Part shown: piece after piece, positions 5,937 to 7,088 of the stretch
Position numbering within the stretch: the first letter of the stretch is position 1
How the letters are laid out: the number at the start of each line of letters is the position of its first letter
Source of the DNA: CBIFVZ01 sp966185765
GTDB taxonomy: Bacteria; Pseudomonadota; Gammaproteobacteria; Enterobacterales; Enterobacteriaceae
DNA length: 7,088 nt
Direction: 5' to 3'
NCBI GenBank assembly: GCA_966185765.1
Contig: CBIFVZ010000126.1
Coordinates: 1 to 7,088 of the forward strand
Program-made: the position numbers and the translations under genes
The notes under the pieces: generated by a model
What the model was told of the DNA's origin: nothing
What the model saw: the letters and a program-made list of their open reading frames with translations, nothing else
Databases searched by the model: none

Positions 5937-6980
5937 ATGAAATGCGCGTTCCCCTTACGAATGATTAGCCTTGTTTGTGCCCTGCTGGTCAGTCAGGAGG
6001 CTTTTGCGGTGTCTTACACGCTCCCGCCGCCTGGAAGTCGCCTGATTGGTCAGAATGAACGTTATATTGTTCCTGATGACGGTAAAAACCTTGAATCTAT
6101 CGCAGCAAAATTTAATACCGGTATATTACTTTTACTTGAGGCAAATAATACTGTCGATCCCTGGTTGCCAAAACCCGGCACTGAGCTGATTATTCCTTCT
6201 CAGATGTTGTTACCTGATACACCTCGTGAAGGTATTGTTATTAATCTTGCTGAGCTGCGACTTTATTATTATCCACCCGGTCAAAACCGTGTAGAAGTTT
6301 ATCCTATTGGTATCGGTCAATTGGGGCGTGAAACACCAGAAATGGTGACGAGAATCAGCCAAAAAATCCCTAATCCTACCTGGACGCCAACGGCAAATAT
6401 TCGTGCGCGCTCGCTGGCTCAGGGAATTAAATTACCAGCAGTTGTCCCGGCGGGGCCAAATAATCCACTGGGTCGTTATGCGTTACGCCTTGAGCAGGGC
6501 GGGGGTGAATACCTCATTCACGGCACTAATGTGGCACGCAGTGTTGGGATGCGTGTAAGCTCGGGCTGTATTCGCCTGCGGGCAGCGGATATCAAAGCGT
6601 TGTTCAATCAGACAAGCTGGGGTACCCGTGTGCAAATTGTTAACCAACCGGTGAAATACGCCACGGAACCGGACGGGAGGCGTTATGTGGAGATACATCA
6701 GCCCTTATCTACCAATGACTGGGAAAACCCGCAGACGATGCCTGTTGCTATAAATGCCAGCTTTGCGAGCTTTATTGATAACCCGGGTAGCGATAAGACT
6801 CTGATTGACCGGGCGATTACCCGTCGGGCAGGCTATCCGGTGCAGGTTAATGACCTGTCAAAAGGCGTGTCACCAACCACAGTGCCGTTACAAAGTGTGA
6901 AGCGACAGGAAGAGAAAAAAGGGGGACAGGATGATGAAGGCGGATTGCTCAGTGATGCGCAGAGTGCTCTTGTGCAGTAA
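5937..6980 (+). CDS. ldtE: LdtE (YnhG), periplasmic L,D-transpeptidase with LysM domain
   Basis: In E. coli LdtE, with LdtD, forms 3-3 crosslinks between peptidoglycan stem peptides in the periplasm. The start is the ATG at 5937, 8 bases after AGGAG (5924-5928). An in-frame GTG at 5916 would place residues before the signal peptide and is rejected. The product is 347 residues. A Sec signal peptide covers 1-24, with likely cleavage after AFA. A LysM-like domain lies at about 41-87 and a YkuD catalytic domain at about 99-235, with His195 in LIHGT and the catalytic Cys211 in SSGCIRL. The C-terminus after about 315 is charged, Gly-rich and low complexity, and the protein is somewhat longer than E. 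coli LdtE (remembered as 334). The region encoding the LysM part is AT-rich. Paralogues LdtA-C share the fold, but position between suf and lpp supports LdtE. Confidence 0.9.
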   Translation: MKCAFPLRMISLVCALLVSQEAFAVSYTLPPPGSRLIGQNERYIVPDDGKNLESIAAKFNTGILLLLEANNTVDPWLPKPGTELIIPSQMLLPDTPREGIVINLAELRLYYYPPGQNRVEVYPIGIGQLGRETPEMVTRISQKIPNPTWTPTANIRARSLAQGIKLPAVVPAGPNNPLGRYALRLEQGGGEYLIHGTNVARSVGMRVSSGCIRLRAADIKALFNQTSWGTRVQIVNQPVKYATEPDGRRYVEIHQPLSTNDWENPQTMPVAINASFASFIDNPGSDKTLIDRAITRRAGYPVQVNDLSKGVSPTTVPLQSVKRQEEKKGGQDDEGGLLSDAQSALVQ

Positions 6981-6992
6981 AAAATGACAGCT

Positions 6993-7024
6993 AAAAAAAA
7001 TGGCGCACCGTGTGCGCCATTTTT
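6993..7024. terminator. Bidirectional intrinsic terminator between ldtE and lpp
   Basis: TGGCGCAC (7001-7008) pairs perfectly with GTGCGCCA (7012-7019) around a 3-base loop. It is flanked by eight A (6993-7000) on the left and five T (7020-7024) on the right. Read on + it ends ldtE transcripts with a short T-run. Read on - it ends lpp with eight T, the stronger direction, as fits a very highly expressed gene. Confidence 0.93.
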
Positions 7025-7033
7025 ATTACCAGT

Positions 7034-7054
7034 ACTCTTACTTACGGTAAGAGT
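7034..7054 (-). other. Hairpin spanning the lpp stop codon
   Basis: ACTCTTAC (7034-7041) and GTAAGAGT (7047-7054) form a perfect 8-bp inverted repeat with a 5-base loop. In the lpp mRNA it covers the last codons and the stop, ahead of the terminator hairpin. Structured 3' ends are known for lpp mRNA, which is abundant and stable. A protective role here is inference. Confidence 0.5.
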
Positions 7055-7088
7055 GAGCCTGGTTGTCCAGACGCTGGTTAGCGCGAGC
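7038..7088 (-). CDS. lpp: Lpp (Braun's lipoprotein), C-terminal end only
   Basis: Reading the - strand from the window edge gives 16 codons, ARANQRLDNQAHSYRK, then TAA (7038-7040). This matches the C-terminal end of Braun's lipoprotein, which in E. coli reads ARANQRLDNMATKYRK. The final lysine is the residue that L,D-transpeptidases link to peptidoglycan, tethering the outer membrane to the wall. The N-terminal part, including signal peptide and lipobox, lies beyond the window. The gene converges on ldtE with 57 bases between the stop codons, as in E. coli. Confidence 0.95.
   Translation of the reverse strand, partial: ARANQRLDNQAHSYRK

Noticed and set aside
1..7088. An undescribed system, mobile element, CRISPR array or defence island
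   Set aside because: Every long coding stretch is assigned to a known core gene in the usual order. There are no transposase, integrase or direct-repeat signals, and no unexplained gene-sized space.

Overview
The window is a complete sufABCDSE iron-sulfur cluster assembly operon on the + strand, with its upstream control region, followed by an L,D-transpeptidase gene (ldtE, formerly ynhG). The last codons of the lipoprotein gene lpp run in from the right on the - strand. This gene order and the near-E. coli protein sequences point to a gammaproteobacterium of the order Enterobacterales. The Lpp tail (ending ...LDNQAHSYRK) and the clearly diverged SufD and LdtE indicate a relative of E. coli, not E. 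coli itself. I cannot fix the genus from the sequence alone.

Layout. Positions 1-264 carry no gene and hold the suf control region: an OxyR-type motif series at the very edge (1-26), an IHF-like site (69-81), a type-2 IscR-like site (about 174-198) overlapping a Fur box (195-213), a sigma-70-like promoter, and a leader hairpin next to the sufA ribosome binding site. Positions 265-5799 hold sufA, sufB, sufC, sufD, sufS and sufE, tightly packed, with a 26-base sufC/sufD overlap and a 4-base sufD/sufS overlap. Positions 5800-5936 are a gap with two small hairpins. Positions 5937-6980 are ldtE. Positions 6981-7037 are a convergent gap with a strong terminator that works in both directions. Positions 7038-7088 are the 3' end of lpp.

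How it works together. SufS takes sulfur from cysteine and passes it to SufE. SufE delivers it to the SufB-SufC-SufD scaffold, where SufC ATP hydrolysis drives cluster assembly, and SufA carries clusters to target proteins. The control region matches the known logic of switching this system on during oxidative stress (OxyR, IHF), loss of clusters (apo-IscR) and iron limitation (Fur release). LdtE and Lpp are cell-envelope proteins: one crosslinks peptidoglycan, the other is attached to it. They are neighbours of suf, not part of it.

All catalytic residues that I could place by numbering are intact, and every gene is full length except lpp, which the window cuts. I see no mobile element, CRISPR array, tRNA or unknown gene cluster. 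This is an ordinary core-genome region and I do not find an undescribed system. The points worth a second look are small: leader and 3'-end RNA structures, a possible second IscR site, and a few substitutions or insertions at normally conserved positions.
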